From contig KZ111144.1 in the NCBI GenBank assembly GCA_002077045.2, positions 458,443 to 522,442 on the forward strand: a stretch of DNA of 64,000 bases. The letters are read 5' to 3'. The DNA comes from Rachicladosporium sp. CCFEE 5018. Taxonomy: Eukaryota; Ascomycota; Dothideomycetes; Cladosporiales; Cladosporiaceae. The notes beneath the pieces are model-generated. The model searched no databases, was not told the origin of the DNA, and saw nothing but the letters and a program-made list of their open reading frames with translations. The position numbers and the translations under genes were made by a program. This document shows, piece by piece, positions 1-10,884 of this stretch (position 1 is its first letter; each line of letters opens with the position of its first letter).

Positions 1-23
1 GTGGTAGCCTGCATTGTGAGGAT

Positions 24-698
24 TCACCCGTCCGGAACATCGCCCCCAGCTTCCTCGATCCAGGCTTCGAACTTCATCTCACCAGCATTGATCGCACGCA
101 GAGGTGTAGTCTTCGCCGTCGAGATTCTTGCTGCAGCCCCACCCTGTTCATCATCTGCCACCTGCGCAGGAATCCATGGCTGCGGGTGACTGACAGGTGC
201 CAGTGCTTCTGGCTTTAACTCGATCGCAACGGTGAACGTAGATCCTTCAGGAGCAGGTTGCAGGCTCGTGCTGCTCGCTGTGAGTTTGCTCAGCGTTGCT
301 CTGAACTGCTCCTCCATGTCGACGATAGGTAAAATTGACTGCGGCTCATCGGCATCGCCACTCTGCAGCAGAGTGTCCAGATCGTCGACGGGTACGTCAG
401 GAAACCTCGAGACGTCGAATACGAAACGTTCAAGTGGTTTACTGTCTTTCATGAAGATCACCACTGCCACGGAGTGCACTCGGCCCTTAAGCAGTTCACC
501 CTCGATCGCAGTGACAGCATCGTTGATCCATCCGCAGACTTTAGGGTGTCTGTTCTGCTTGACGGGAAAGTTGTACTTGCGTGCCGACAAGAAGGAGGTC
601 TTCGGGTAAACCGATCGTTCCCAGAGGATCGTATGAATAGCGACCGTGAGGAAGTCGGTGAAAGCGGTGATCAGGGTGCGGAATGTCGTCTCCGCCAT
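24..698 (-). CDS. REV7: Rev7/Mad2B-like HORMA-domain protein (DNA polymerase zeta subunit)
   Basis: A single uninterrupted reading frame of 224 residues. The N-terminal half has the HORMA pattern of Rev7/MAD2B: a start like MAETTFRTLITAFTDFLTVA, then an RSVYP motif and an FxxxxKYNFPV segment, then a conserved CGWINDAV region. Rev7 is the accessory subunit that links the catalytic subunit Rev3 to Rev1 in translesion synthesis; this is family knowledge. The length matches fungal Rev7 (about 200-250 residues). The start is the first ATG before the conserved block, and no intron is needed. The gene lies outside the duplicated block, so only one copy is visible here; a second may lie in the N gap or elsewhere. 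The residues that contact Rev3 were not checked one by one. Confidence 0.85.
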   Translation of the reverse strand: MAETTFRTLITAFTDFLTVAIHTILWERSVYPKTSFLSARKYNFPVKQNRHPKVCGWINDAVTAIEGELLKGRVHSVAVVIFMKDSKPLERFVFDVSRFPDVPVDDLDTLLQSGDADEPQSILPIVDMEEQFRATLSKLTASSTSLQPAPEGSTFTVAIELKPEALAPVSHPQPWIPAQVADDEQGGAAARISTAKTTPLRAINAGEMKFEAWIEEAGGDVPDG

Positions 699-1162
699 GC
701 ATGGCTAGTCCTCTACTCAGTAAGCAATCCAGTCCGTAACCAATAGCTTCTGAGCGATAGCAGTACTTTCGCTAAACACCTCTGTAGGTAGTGTATGGTC
801 AAGTCTTTGATGTGAAGACGAGGAAAGTGCGCCCCACACGTGGCACTCTCGTGTTTTGTAGATTTTGGTGTCACCCTAACCTTGCATGTGTGACATCCAC
901 ATTCTTCCAATCGCCTTCAGAACAGTACAACTTAGATCAAATATAATGATCAGATTTCGCAATAACGGCAGGAGAACTCCTTGAAAGGGATTCAACAACG
1001 ATTCATAATACCTGGCGAAGATAATCGCAGCGATTCACAGGGCTGATTAAATTGGCATATCGCCAAGGTCGTCACGGTGTTGTGGCAACGTCAACATCGA
1101 TGAGGTCTTCCAGCCGTTGATGATCACGGCTGCAGTCAAGTAGAGCGGGCTGAAAACCCGCC
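699..1162. other. intergenic region between REV7 and the importin gene
   Basis: About 460 bp between two divergently oriented genes, so it should hold both promoters. I see no convincing gene or RNA. The duplicated block starts inside it: copy B resumes after the N run with sequence matching position 996 onward. Confidence 0.5.
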
Positions 1163-4100
1163 ATGGAACAGCAAATCGTGCGCCTGCTCACTGAGACACA
1201 GTCCTCGCAGGACAGTCTTCGGAAGAATGCAGAGTGGCAACTCAAGCAGCAGTACGGCAATGCCGACTTCCCTCTGGCTCTTGTAGCGATCGGGCATCAC
1301 GGAGATGTACCATTGGAGGTCCGACAAAGCGCGTTGCTTTACCTGAAAACATTCGTACTGGCATGCTGGTCGCAGCAATTCGAGGATTTCGGTGGGCAAC
1401 TCTACGGTGATGAGGCGAAGAAAGCGCAAGTGCGACAGTCATTGCTCGATCTGGCGTTGAGTGGTCGCGATGAGCGCAAGATCAAGAGTGCTGCCGGGCT
1501 GGTGGTGAGCAAAATCGCCACGGCAGACTTCCCAGATCAGTGGCCGGAGCTCCTGCCGACTGTACTCAACGTAGTCGCTTCAGGAGCTGACGCGCAGCTT
1601 CACGGTGCACTCAAAGTTCTCAATGAGCTTGTCGATGACTGCTTCAACGAGGAGCAGTTTTTCAAAGTCGCGCAGGATCTGGTAAAAGCTGTGTATGAAG
1701 TTGCGATCGATGAGCGAAAGCGACCGAATCTGCGAGCTCTCGCGGTGTCGGTCTTTCGATCCACGTTCGATACACTAGAGATGGTGATGGAGGATCACAA
1801 GGTTGAAGTCAAAGGATTCGCTGAGCAAGCGCTGAAAGCATGGATCCCGTTCTTCGTCACGGTCTTGAAGTCCGCATTACCACCTGCGCCTGCACGTGAA
1901 GGTCAGGACGGTGACAGTGGCGCTGCTGAGGTGCACAGAGGATCTCTGGCTCTGAAGCTGCAGGTCGTCAAGGTATTGATGCGCATCCGATCACTGTTTC
2001 CAGCAATGCTGGCGCCGCAAAGTCCTGACCTATTCTCTGCGACGTGGTCTGAGCTCTCCAGCCTCCGGCAAGAATATCACCTGATGTACATCGAAGACGA
2101 CTGGCAAGGCCGCCTGGAGGACGCGGACGGCCTGCCATACACGCTGGACTTCTTGGTCCTCGAAGAGCTAGACTTTATGCAAGCGTGCCTACGAGCACCG
2201 CCTGTGCGGAAGGAGCTAGAGCAGCAACTACAGAAGGCAAACCCTGGCGACTCGACTTGGATCACCGAGGTTCTGGCAATCGCTGAAGCATATTCTCAGA
2301 TCACGGTCGAAGAAGAAGGCCTGTGGGAAATCGACGTGAACATCTTCCTTTCCGAGGAAGCCAATGTGACTGCAAATTACACACCACGAACGGCTTGCGG
2401 TGACTTGGTTATCAAGCTAGGAGAATGGCTAAGTGGTCTGACAACAGAAAGCTTGCTTCTCTACACAAGGACGCTATACGAAAGTAATGCTTCCTGGAAG
2501 GCGAAGGAAGCCGCGCTGTATCTGCTGAACCAACTTCTTGGAGACTTTCAAGACGTCGATAAGCAGATGAGCCCACAGACCTCCAACGGGTATGTCGACT
2601 TCATGAGATACGCCACAAGAGAGCAGGAGGCTTTCTTAAGAGCGCGCGGCTTCTTGGTCGCTGGCAGCTTGGCGAGAACATCAGGCGACACGATCTTCCC
2701 TATCGCTGCTACCCTCATGCAGGAATCGCTGAATGCCATCAACAACGACGGCTCGGAAGTGGTGAAGGTCGCGTGTATTCGCTCTTTGCAATACTATCTC
2801 GCGGCGCTACCGCCTGCAAGCACGCATCCGCTGCAGCCATCGATTATTGCCGCTGTGGGCAGCTTCTTGAGTACCCAGGAGATTTCGGATCTGACTGACA
2901 GCGACGATCTGCTTATCACTGTGATCGAAACACTGAGGGATGCGATCCTGCTTGATACACGGACGTGTCTGACTGGCGGTGGCGTCGACTTGCTGTTCAC
3001 AGTAGCTAGCCAAGGAGCAACCAACTTCCAGATCGCATTACTTGTGACGGAGACCTTTGAAGAGATTGCAAGCACCATCTCAGCTACTGGACCTGTCGAG
3101 TACGAGCAGCTAGCGAGCAAGGTCCTGCCATCGCTGATGGGCGCTTTTGATGTCGCCGGATTGACAGAGGAGAATGCTCTTGCGAATCTGGCAGCCGAAC
3201 TATTGTCAGTGCTTGCAGCAGAAGGCACAACGCCGATGCCGCCGAACTTCGTAGCAACTTGTATGCCACGGCTGAATCGGTTACTACTGGGTTCACAGGA
3301 CGAAGAGCTACTAAAGGCTGCCACCTCTGCTGTAAAGCACATGCTGCATCATGATCCCGAGCAGGTGTTCTCGTGGCACGACGAAGCAGGTAGGGGCGGG
3401 TTGGAAGTCGTGCTGATCATCATCGACCGCTTGCTGAACCCAGCTGTTGAAGACAATGGCGCATCGGAGGTCGGAGGGTTGGCAGCTGAGCTGGTGGAGA
3501 AGGCCGGACCAGAGAAGCTGGGTCCGTACTTGATGCAACTGCTCCGAGCTGTAGCTGCAAGGCTCGGGACTGCCACGCAAGCGCAATTCATTCAGAGCCT
3601 GATACTGGTCTTTGCACGACTGTCTTTGATCTCAGCGCATGAGGTGGTATCATTTCTCGCGGACCAGCAACTCGGCGACCAGAGTGGTCTGCAGGTCGTG
3701 ATGAGCAAGTGGCTTGAGAACTCGGTCAACTTCGCAGGTTACGACGAGATCAGACAGAAGTATGTTGCACTCGGCCTGCCCACATTGCAACCACTTACTG
3801 ACCACATCACAGCGTCACGGCACTATCAAACCTCTACGCCCTCCGCGACCCACGCATACAAGCCATAGCCGTCAAGGGGGACCTCGTAGTGCCGCCTACA
3901 GCCCGTATCATGACACGCTCGCGCGCCAAAGCGAATCCAGACACATACACGATGATCTCAGCCCAGCTTAAGATCCTCAAAGTGCTCGTCGACGAGCTAC
4001 TGACAGCTTCCGGCAATCGTGCACTCGATGCCGAGACTGCAGAAGCACTGGACGAGGACGGCAGTGAAGATGAAGAATGGGAGGACGATGGCGATGGCTT

Positions 4101-4308
4101 CTTGGACCTTGGTGCCGGCATGACTAAGGCACAGCTCATGGCGCTCGGTGATGATGACGACCAGACGGCTGCTAGGGGCAGAGACGATGAGACGCAAGAT
4201 TACTTGTTGGGCTGGTTCAGGGAGACTGCGGGGAAGGCTGGCTTTGCAGAGGACTTTGCGCAACTGTCGGCGGAGGAGCAGGAAAAGTTACGAGGGCTGA
4301 GCGGGTGA
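1163..4308 (+). CDS. KAP114: Importin-9/Kap114-type karyopherin beta, copy A
   Basis: Two exons, 1163..3759 and 3813..4308, give 1030 residues, the normal size for Kap114/importin-9. The N terminus is an importin-beta N-terminal domain (about residues 20-100), followed by HEAT-like repeats. The C-terminal exon holds the family hallmark: a TRSRAKANPD motif, then an acidic EDEEWEDD stretch and a short helix to the end. The family imports histones H2A-H2B, TBP and other basic cargo. Without splicing the frame runs to a stop at 3868. The intron 3760..3812 starts GTATGT, has a TTACTGAC branch site and ends CACAG; removing it gives IRQNVTALSNLYALRDPR, which fits the family. The reading frame is intact, and copy B is 31694..34839. 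Confidence 0.9.
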
Positions 4309-4880
4309 TGGCGTCGGTGAGAAGTCGCAATAGAGGAGACAAGCAACGTGGCATGGCCACGACTTCCTGTGTAGACGGCATGTGATTGGCTGAGCTCATC
4401 TGTCAAGTACGAGATGTCAATGCCGTCCAGCCTGAGGCCAGCATACCTTCCACAATCGTCAGTCGGACTTGATCTCCTAGACTCTAGAATGTTGGTCGCA
4501 TAATGACGATGTCTTCGCCCCAAACATGCTATCCTCCAACATGCCAAAGATCGGGAGAGTCGCTTGGCGATGAGCTATCAATAGCTCTCCCAAGCTGTCT
4601 ACCCTGACTGCGCCTCGGCCCGCTACGCAAGCAGCATAGTACGGTACATGTCAGCATCTTGTCGCATCTTCTGCAGCTCCCCAGCCAGCCTCAGATCGCG
4701 TGTCACAGACGAGGTAAGCGGTACTGCTATCCTTCTCTCATCGTTCCAGCCTTTGTCTTTCAGCCCCAGACCTCATCGACAGCTGCGCCGGCAAGATAAG
4801 CGACTATCTGCACATCAGGAAAGCTCTCAGTCCCGCGCGCGACACACTTACAGCCATCGCGCGGCCTCGCGTCGCAGCAA
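4309..4880. promoter_or_regulatory. intergenic region upstream of the DUF7053 gene, copy A
   Basis: About 570 bp containing the importin 3' end and the DUF7053 promoter and leader. An inverted CCAAT box (ATTGG at 4385-4389) is kept at 34916-34920 in copy B. Short ORFs here have no family signature. Confidence 0.35.
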
Positions 4881-6531
4881 ATGTCGAGCATGATGGGCAA
4901 GCGCACCGTCTACACCAAGATCACTCCTCTCCCACGCGATGTGCCCCGGCAACTCGCGCTAGATATGCTGCACTCCCATGAAGAGGTGATCAAGATCAAC
5001 CCTCTCGTGACCGGCGTTACGGCCCATCAATGCGCCTCGAGATGCTGCCTCGGACGAGTTCTTCGCCCAGTGGTACGAGATCAGCGAAATCATCACGTGG
5101 GGCTTTGGCATGAAGAAGAAGATCGCTTTCAAGGGGGTGTTCCACGATCTGCCGAATGGGCTACAGACGCACACATACGCGCCGATGGGTGTAGACTTGC
5201 GCAATAAGTGGACGGTGAGAGGCAATCAGCCGGGCGAGCCACGGGAGCCGAGGGAGTTGGGGATTGATACGCCGCAGGAGGGGCTGTATTTGCGGGAGGA
5301 TGTTGAGATCGTGTGTAATTTGGCCTTGACCGGCTTTGTGAAGAAGGAGATGAAAGCTGCAGCTGGAATTATGGTGGACCGCCTGACCCGAAAGGCGGAG
5401 ATGTTGGATGAAGGGCGACTACACGCGATGTTCGAGAACGGCAGGCTGAAAACTGTGAACCCTGCAATAGCTCAGGACGGGCCAGACGACATGCTGCTGC
5501 ATCACCGAGACACAACGCTCATAAAAAACAATGGCATGGAGAGCCCAGGAAGCCCCGGCTCCTCTTCGTCGCCCAGTATCTTCACCGCGACTACGAAGTA
5601 CGAGAACTATCATGACCTGATGGACCGGAGAAGCGGGAATAGTAATCATCGAGCGAGCTCGTACACGCCATCGTATCAGCAATCAGGCTATCAAGGTCCA
5701 GAGCGACAGTCGATCCCGGGTGCTGAGAAGACGCAACTCGAAACGATTCCAGCTTCAGCAATCGAGATGGACTCGGGATCATACTATCACCCACAGCAGC
5801 AGGGACAGAAGATGCTGAGCCCAAACACTCCCAGCTTTGCAGTAGAGATGGCGGATACGAGCATCTCGGCCGCCAACCCGCCGATGCCATCGCCTGGTGC
5901 TGAGAGACCTGCGCCACTGAATCCGCATCGAACAAGTGGTGTACCTTCACCGCAGCCCAGTCCGGGTCTAGTGCAAAGACATAGCTCATCACAAAGCTCC
6001 CATCAACCTCTCCCTCCCGGACCGCGAGCATCGAGTGGCAGCTTCAGCAGGCAACCGAATCCGCCATACCCAGCAGGTCAGTATCCTCAAGCTTCACCTC
6101 CAATCTCGCAGCAACAGCAACAGCAAGCACTCCCTCCACCTCCTCCTGGTCCATCCCCACAGCTCCAGCAAGGCCAGTTCCAACACCCTGCCCATCGACC
6201 CAGTCCGCCCGGCCAGCAAGGTCAATACCCACATCCCGCAAATCAACCCAGCCCGCCAGGCCAGCAAGCTCAGTACCAACAACCCGCGGGCCAACACAGC
6301 CAGCCGGGTCAGTACACCATCGCAAATCCCAGCCAAGGCTCGCCCTATAGTCAAGATCCGAACCAGCATCTCGCGAGTCAAGTGCAAGGTCTAGGGATAC
6401 AGGATCCAAGAGCGCAGGCAGACGCAACTCAATTCGGGACGAAAGGAGGTGTGAGCAAATGTCCAGTCTGTGGCAACTTTGAGGGCGACGAAGCGGCGGT
6501 GAGCCATCATGTTAGTAAGCATTTCTCGTAA
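4881..6531 (+). pseudogene. DUF7053-domain protein, copy A, broken by a 1-bp frameshift
   Basis: Copy B (35412..37067) is one open frame of 551 residues. Copy A has one extra T at 5017-5018, after the codons for NPLVTGV, so a ribosome starting at 4881 leaves frame and stops near 5207. The rest is open from an internal ATG at 5110 (473 residues), which would lack the first ~78 residues of the domain. The intact order is a DUF7053 domain (about residues 5-185, fungal, function unknown), a long Pro/Gln/Ser-rich region with a short polyglutamine run, and a C-terminal C-x2-C-x12-H-x3-H zinc finger. The change lies outside any long homopolymer, so it may be a real mutation, but a base-calling error is not excluded. 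Start chosen at the ATG just before the MMGKRTVYTKITPLP block. Confidence 0.8.
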
Positions 6532-6866
6532 TGAGGTGGATGGAAGGAGAAAATAGGTGGTGTAATGATTTACGACTTGGAGTATAGGGCGCATTGGTTC
6601 TAGCGTTAGGCTTACTAGGGGTATAGTGTAGGTATAGCGCCGCTTCTCCAGAAGTCCGAACACTCTCCGGTGCTCGTATCAGCTTAGCTGCAGCAGTGAG
6701 TAGGATGTTGCCGTGCTCATGAGAGACGTGAGTTGTGAGTTAAGACACTCATACCACCTATGTCCTCCCCTGCCGATGTTCAGTGAGAGCTGCACTGTTG
6801 CAGGTGCAATTATAGTAGCAAAATAGCCTTGTGGACTTTTTGGAGAAACGGAGGTAGGCCGCCACT
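6532..6866. other. convergent 3' intergenic region, copy A
   Basis: 335 bp between the stop codons of the DUF7053 gene and TYW1, which face each other. It is among the less conserved stretches between the copies, with several indels against 37068..37389. I see no gene in it; it should hold two 3' UTRs. Confidence 0.4.
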
Positions 6867-9143
6867 TCATCCAGTAACTTCGGCCTCCCGTATCATCACA
6901 GCCGATGGCAGCTCCTCTAGCGCTCCCTTCGGCTTTCCCTTCCTATCTACCCTCTCGTCCCGAGGATCAAAGCCACCCTTGCCCCAGCTCGCCCACTCAG
7001 GCGTCGCGTCCCCAATATAATCCTCCGGCCCGAAAGCCTCTCCACCCTCCAGCAATTGGAAGAACTTCGCGTAGTCGATCAAAGTATGCCATCGCCTCTC
7101 CCCACTCGGTCCAGTAGGCAGAAAGTACCTCTCGCGATCTGCAAGCAGGATACAGCAGCTATGGGCGTGCTCGGCCCCAATACCGTAGTCCAGACCGCGG
7201 CGCTTAAGTGCTGCTTCGAGAGCGAGAACAAAGGCGCAGACTTCCTCGTAGAAAGGGACATTCTGCATTGTCAAGCCTGCGCCAGCGGCGGTGGAAGGCC
7301 CACAGTAAGTCACGCCTTTAACTTCCACGAAGCTGGGACGCGCGCGGTCGACCAGAGCTGCGTAGCCCTCTGCTTCTTCGTTGACGTTGAAGCCTTTCAC
7401 GAGCGTCAAGCGGAAGACTGTGCGGTGCGTGTTTCGCTTGGTGTGTAGAATGTCGAGACAACGCTGGAAGCGCTCCCAGAAGTCTCGATGTAGGGGACGG
7501 TCAATCTTTCGCAAACTCTCTTTGTTCGAGGCGTCGATCGAGACGTACAGCTGCGTGACTGGGCCAAGCGCGGCAAGCTCATCAGGATGCTGTGCGTTGC
7601 AAACGAGGAAGCTGGAAATGTGCTCTGCATGCAGCATAGCCAGTAGCTTGTTGATATGTGGGTAGAAAATCGGCTCTCCCACCAGACTCAGCGCACAGTG
7701 CCGGATTTGCATCGCTTCACTAAATCGCTCTGCGCGAACTCCAGGAACGCCTTTCATCATCTTGATCTTCTTGTAATGGTTCTCTTTGATCCCATCGAAG
7801 ATCAGCTCCGGCTCATCGACCTGCCAGCGCCATGTAGTACCGACAGGGTTTGTCCCATGTCGCCAGCAGAAGACGCACTTGTTCGAGCAAGACAACGAGG
7901 GCGTGGCTTCCATACAGCGGTGCGACGCGATGCCGTAGAAGCTGTATTTGTAGCAAGAGCCACGGCCGCGGAGGGCGGACTTCGTCCAGCGGCAGATCTT
8001 GACGCCAGAATGGGTCCCAACTATGCTGTAGCCTTGCTTAGTGAGGGACGTGTACGTTGGTGAGGAGACGGGGACCATGGCTTTGGGTGCCGAGGGACTC
8101 GTGGGTTTGGTGCGAGATGTGGTCGTGAAGTCGACTGGGATTGGTGATCGGCCTCCAATGTCTTCGACGTCACCTTCTCGGTCGTCCTTCGCCTCAGTGT
8201 CGTCGAGTACCGCGTCTTCGTCCTCGTCGCCGCTCTCTACGGCATTGCCACTCCCACTCACGCCTTCGCCGAGTCCTGTGCCTGTGGCAAGATCATGCGC
8301 CACACTTTCGACACCGGCTGCCCATTCCTCCAGCTTTACCTCAGGTGAGCCGCGCATATCTGCAAGCCCGAGAGGGAAAGCTCGCTTCCTCCCAGTCAGC
8401 TTCGCCATCCACTTGTCAACCTCGATCGCCTGACTGCAGAAGCCATCCTGCTCAGTCGGCCACTCCTGCTGATCACCCAGACCGAAGATCGAGTAACCTG
8501 CAAGACCAGACAGAGGTGCAGTGTCTATACGAAAGTCGTGATGAGTCTCCTCGAGATGAGTCAAGAAGTTGGAGAGCTCAGTGTCGATGTCGTAGCTTGG
8601 AATCAGGAGAAGATAGAAGTAGGAGATGGACCTACCCGTGGCAGTGTGCTTCGGTGGAGATATGAAGTAGTCGTCGTAGTCGATCTCGGTCAAATCTAAG
8701 ACCTCGACTGGCGCCGTCTCAACAGCTCCCTTGGGCTGTGAAAGTAGAGCGGCAAGCTGGGTAGCGTACGATCTTGTCGAGCCACCGAGAGAGTAGTAGA
8801 AGACGATTGGTCGTACTAGTGACGTGCGTTCTCGGACGTTTCGAGGCTTTGCCTTCCGAAGACCAGTCACTCTCTTCGGCCCGGGCTTTGGCCTGGCTGG
8901 CGCGTTGGACGGCAAGACATGCTTCACATCTTCCACATCCCGCGATGTTATCACTGGCGTTGGTGCTAATTTTGCAGTAGTCGTATCATCAGCGATCTTG
9001 GCCGCAATGACACGTTTGCTTCGCCAGTGAAGTGCAAGACGGACAGCCAGCAGGACTAGGCCGGCTACGATCAGCGCTTCCACTCGATGAGCATGCCAGA
9101 AGCGAAGCAGCTCGTCTGGGAGCAGAAGTTCCTGGTTGAACAT
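6867..9143 (-). CDS. TYW1: tRNA 4-demethylwyosine synthase TYW1, copy A
   Basis: One 758-residue frame. A hydrophobic segment at about residues 22-41 looks like an N-terminal membrane anchor. A flavodoxin-like domain follows (about 112-275, FMN-loop motif YSLGGSTRSYA), then an acidic linker, then a radical-SAM domain with the cluster motif CSNKCVFC (Cys419, Cys423, Cys426; C-x3-C-x2-C), and a C-terminal wyosine-formation region. TYW1 condenses N1-methylguanosine-37 of tRNA-Phe with pyruvate to make the tricyclic wybutosine precursor; this is established for the family. All three cluster cysteines are present. It is divergent from the PQ-loop gene with 373 bp between starts. The start is the only ATG upstream of the anchor. 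Confidence 0.93.
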   Translation of the reverse strand: MFNQELLLPDELLRFWHAHRVEALIVAGLVLLAVRLALHWRSKRVIAAKIADDTTTAKLAPTPVITSRDVEDVKHVLPSNAPARPKPGPKRVTGLRKAKPRNVRERTSLVRPIVFYYSLGGSTRSYATQLAALLSQPKGAVETAPVEVLDLTEIDYDDYFISPPKHTATGRSISYFYLLLIPSYDIDTELSNFLTHLEETHHDFRIDTAPLSGLAGYSIFGLGDQQEWPTEQDGFCSQAIEVDKWMAKLTGRKRAFPLGLADMRGSPEVKLEEWAAGVESVAHDLATGTGLGEGVSGSGNAVESGDEDEDAVLDDTEAKDDREGDVEDIGGRSPIPVDFTTTSRTKPTSPSAPKAMVPVSSPTYTSLTKQGYSIVGTHSGVKICRWTKSALRGRGSCYKYSFYGIASHRCMEATPSLSCSNKCVFCWRHGTNPVGTTWRWQVDEPELIFDGIKENHYKKIKMMKGVPGVRAERFSEAMQIRHCALSLVGEPIFYPHINKLLAMLHAEHISSFLVCNAQHPDELAALGPVTQLYVSIDASNKESLRKIDRPLHRDFWERFQRCLDILHTKRNTHRTVFRLTLVKGFNVNEEAEGYAALVDRARPSFVEVKGVTYCGPSTAAGAGLTMQNVPFYEEVCAFVLALEAALKRRGLDYGIGAEHAHSCCILLADRERYFLPTGPSGERRWHTLIDYAKFFQLLEGGEAFGPEDYIGDATPEWASWGKGGFDPRDERVDRKGKPKGALEELPSAVMIREAEVTG

Positions 9144-9516
9144 CTTTGCTATGCTGCCCGCACATGCGATTCGTCAACGGGAGCCTCTGACCGGCAGATT
9201 CAGGTCAATGAGACTGTTGGTATTTGACAGCCGTCGAGTGATTTCTGTGGTGGAGTCTTGGGCGGCTCCAAAAGCTTGGCTACGGCGCGTACGTTGTTAC
9301 CCCAGAACGCCTCTCGCGTCACGCAGCTCGTTGTTTGACCGAGCAACCGCGCCGTAGCAGGCAGTCACGATCGAGATGTCTCGCTCCCTTAAGCGTTGAC
9401 CATGTAAGCTCATATCTCCCAGCTTTCGACATCTTTGTCGCCAATTGACCATCCGTCGATCGCACCCAATCGACTTTCAACCTAGCTCATAGAGCCAGAC
9501 ATCTACTGCTCCAGCC
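9144..9516. promoter_or_regulatory. bidirectional promoter TYW1 / PQ-loop gene, copy A
   Basis: 373 bp between two divergent start codons, so both core promoters must lie here or overlap the leaders. It is strongly conserved with 39667..40042. A CCAAT box at 9441-9445 (39967-39971 in copy B) is the clearest candidate element. No TATA box was obvious. Confidence 0.5.
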
Positions 9517-10604
9517 ATGCCATCTCTCGCAGACCACTGTTCGAAGCTCGCCAATCCAAACGTCTTTGCTGTCGGTCTAGCAGGCTTCCTCGTTCTCGGT
9601 ATTCTCGTCTCGTACGTACCTCAGCATGCAAAGATCATCACACGCCGATCAAGCGAGGGACTGTCGCCATGGTGGGTGCTGCTCGGTGGGCTGAGCAGCA
9701 TCGCTGCGATCGGCAATATCTTGACATTGCCATCGAGTCGGGATGATATAAACTGCTGCAAAGAGCTCAGCGGAGGGGCGTGTGCTGCGGCGTTGCTGGG
9801 GGTGGCTCAGATTGGCTGCCAGTGGGCATGCTTTATGTTTGTGTAGGTCGTGTGCAAGTCCGTCAAGCTGATATAGACATCTGGCTAATACCGCACAGCG
9901 TGATGCTCTTCCTCATCTTCTTTCCCGAGGCACCTGACATGATCTCGTCCGCGACGAGCATTACATCTACAGCGCCACCGAAGCGTCGAGATGCACTCAT
10001 TGTCGGGGTCTCGACGCTCGTCTGCCTGCTCACAGTGGGTATCGCAAGCATCGCAATCGTTGCAGTCACCCCGCACCACACACAAGCGTGGGCGAACTTC
10101 TTGGGCATTGTAGCTGGCGCCCTGTCAGCAGTACAATACTTACCACAAATCTGGTACACATTCCGACTCGGTGACATCAAGAGCCTAAGCATCATTACAA
10201 TGCTCATACAAGTTCCCGGAGCCTTTGTCTTCGCATTCAGTCTGTGGCTCAGAGTCGGCTGGGAGGGCTGGAGTACATGGCTAGTCTACATCATCACTGG
10301 CATATTGCAGGGTACGCTACTGGGACTGGCGATAAGCTACTGGCTGGCGCGACGCAAGGAGGACAAGAATCGCGCCAGCGATCTCTATGATAGCGACGAA
10401 GGTCCGGACGCCGTCGACGGAGCTGCACAGGAGCGTCAGGCATCCGAGCGGACGGCTTTGCTCGGTAGCCGGCGCGGTACAGCGAAGAGCATACAAAAGG
10501 GATCACAGCGAAGCAGGCAGGGCAGTAATGGCCGACTGGGTATGCTGTACTCGGCCACGCCACCGGAGCATGATAGCGATACCAGCGAGATCAGTCGAAA
10601 ATGA
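9517..10604 (+). CDS. PQ-loop repeat membrane protein, copy A
   Basis: Two exons, 9517..9842 and 9899..10604, encode 343 residues. Several hydrophobic segments are visible and two PQ-loop motifs occur, YVPQHAKI (Pro35-Gln36) and YLPQIWYTF (Pro191-Gln192), the arrangement of seven-helix PQ-loop transporters such as vacuolar Ypq/cystinosin relatives. A hydrophilic Ser/Arg-rich tail carries ERTALLG, a possible acidic-dileucine-like sorting motif. The intron 9843..9898 has donor GTAGGT, branch GGCTAATA and acceptor CACAG; the frame otherwise hits TAG at once. The substrate cannot be deduced; vacuolar cationic amino acid export is the best family guess. Confidence 0.85.
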
Positions 10605-10884
10605 ACACTATGCATTGTCTTGCAAGTCTGCACTCCTGGGTACAGATCGAACCTCAAATCTCCTTTGTTTACAGTGTGAGTGCACATCCCTTCTGTCATC
10701 TTCCTCAAAGGCACACAGAGAGTGTATATCATACTTCTTACTATTCACAGACAAAGGATCTCCATGTCGACTTTGCCCTGGTGCACTCGACATTTGCACG
10801 GACCCGCCAGACACTGGATTCTAGAGACATCTACATCGCTACCGGCTAGCGAGTACAGGCCCGTAGATCGGCGCAAGCTACACT

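Noticed and set aside
3813..4308. Separate small acidic protein gene after the importin
   Set aside because: It is the C-terminal exon of importin-9/Kap114; splicing a 53-bp intron joins it in frame.
9780..9898. Alternative start in the second PQ-loop frame within exon 1 and the intron
   Set aside because: The upstream part of that frame is intron and out-of-frame exon; the spliced model gives both PQ motifs.
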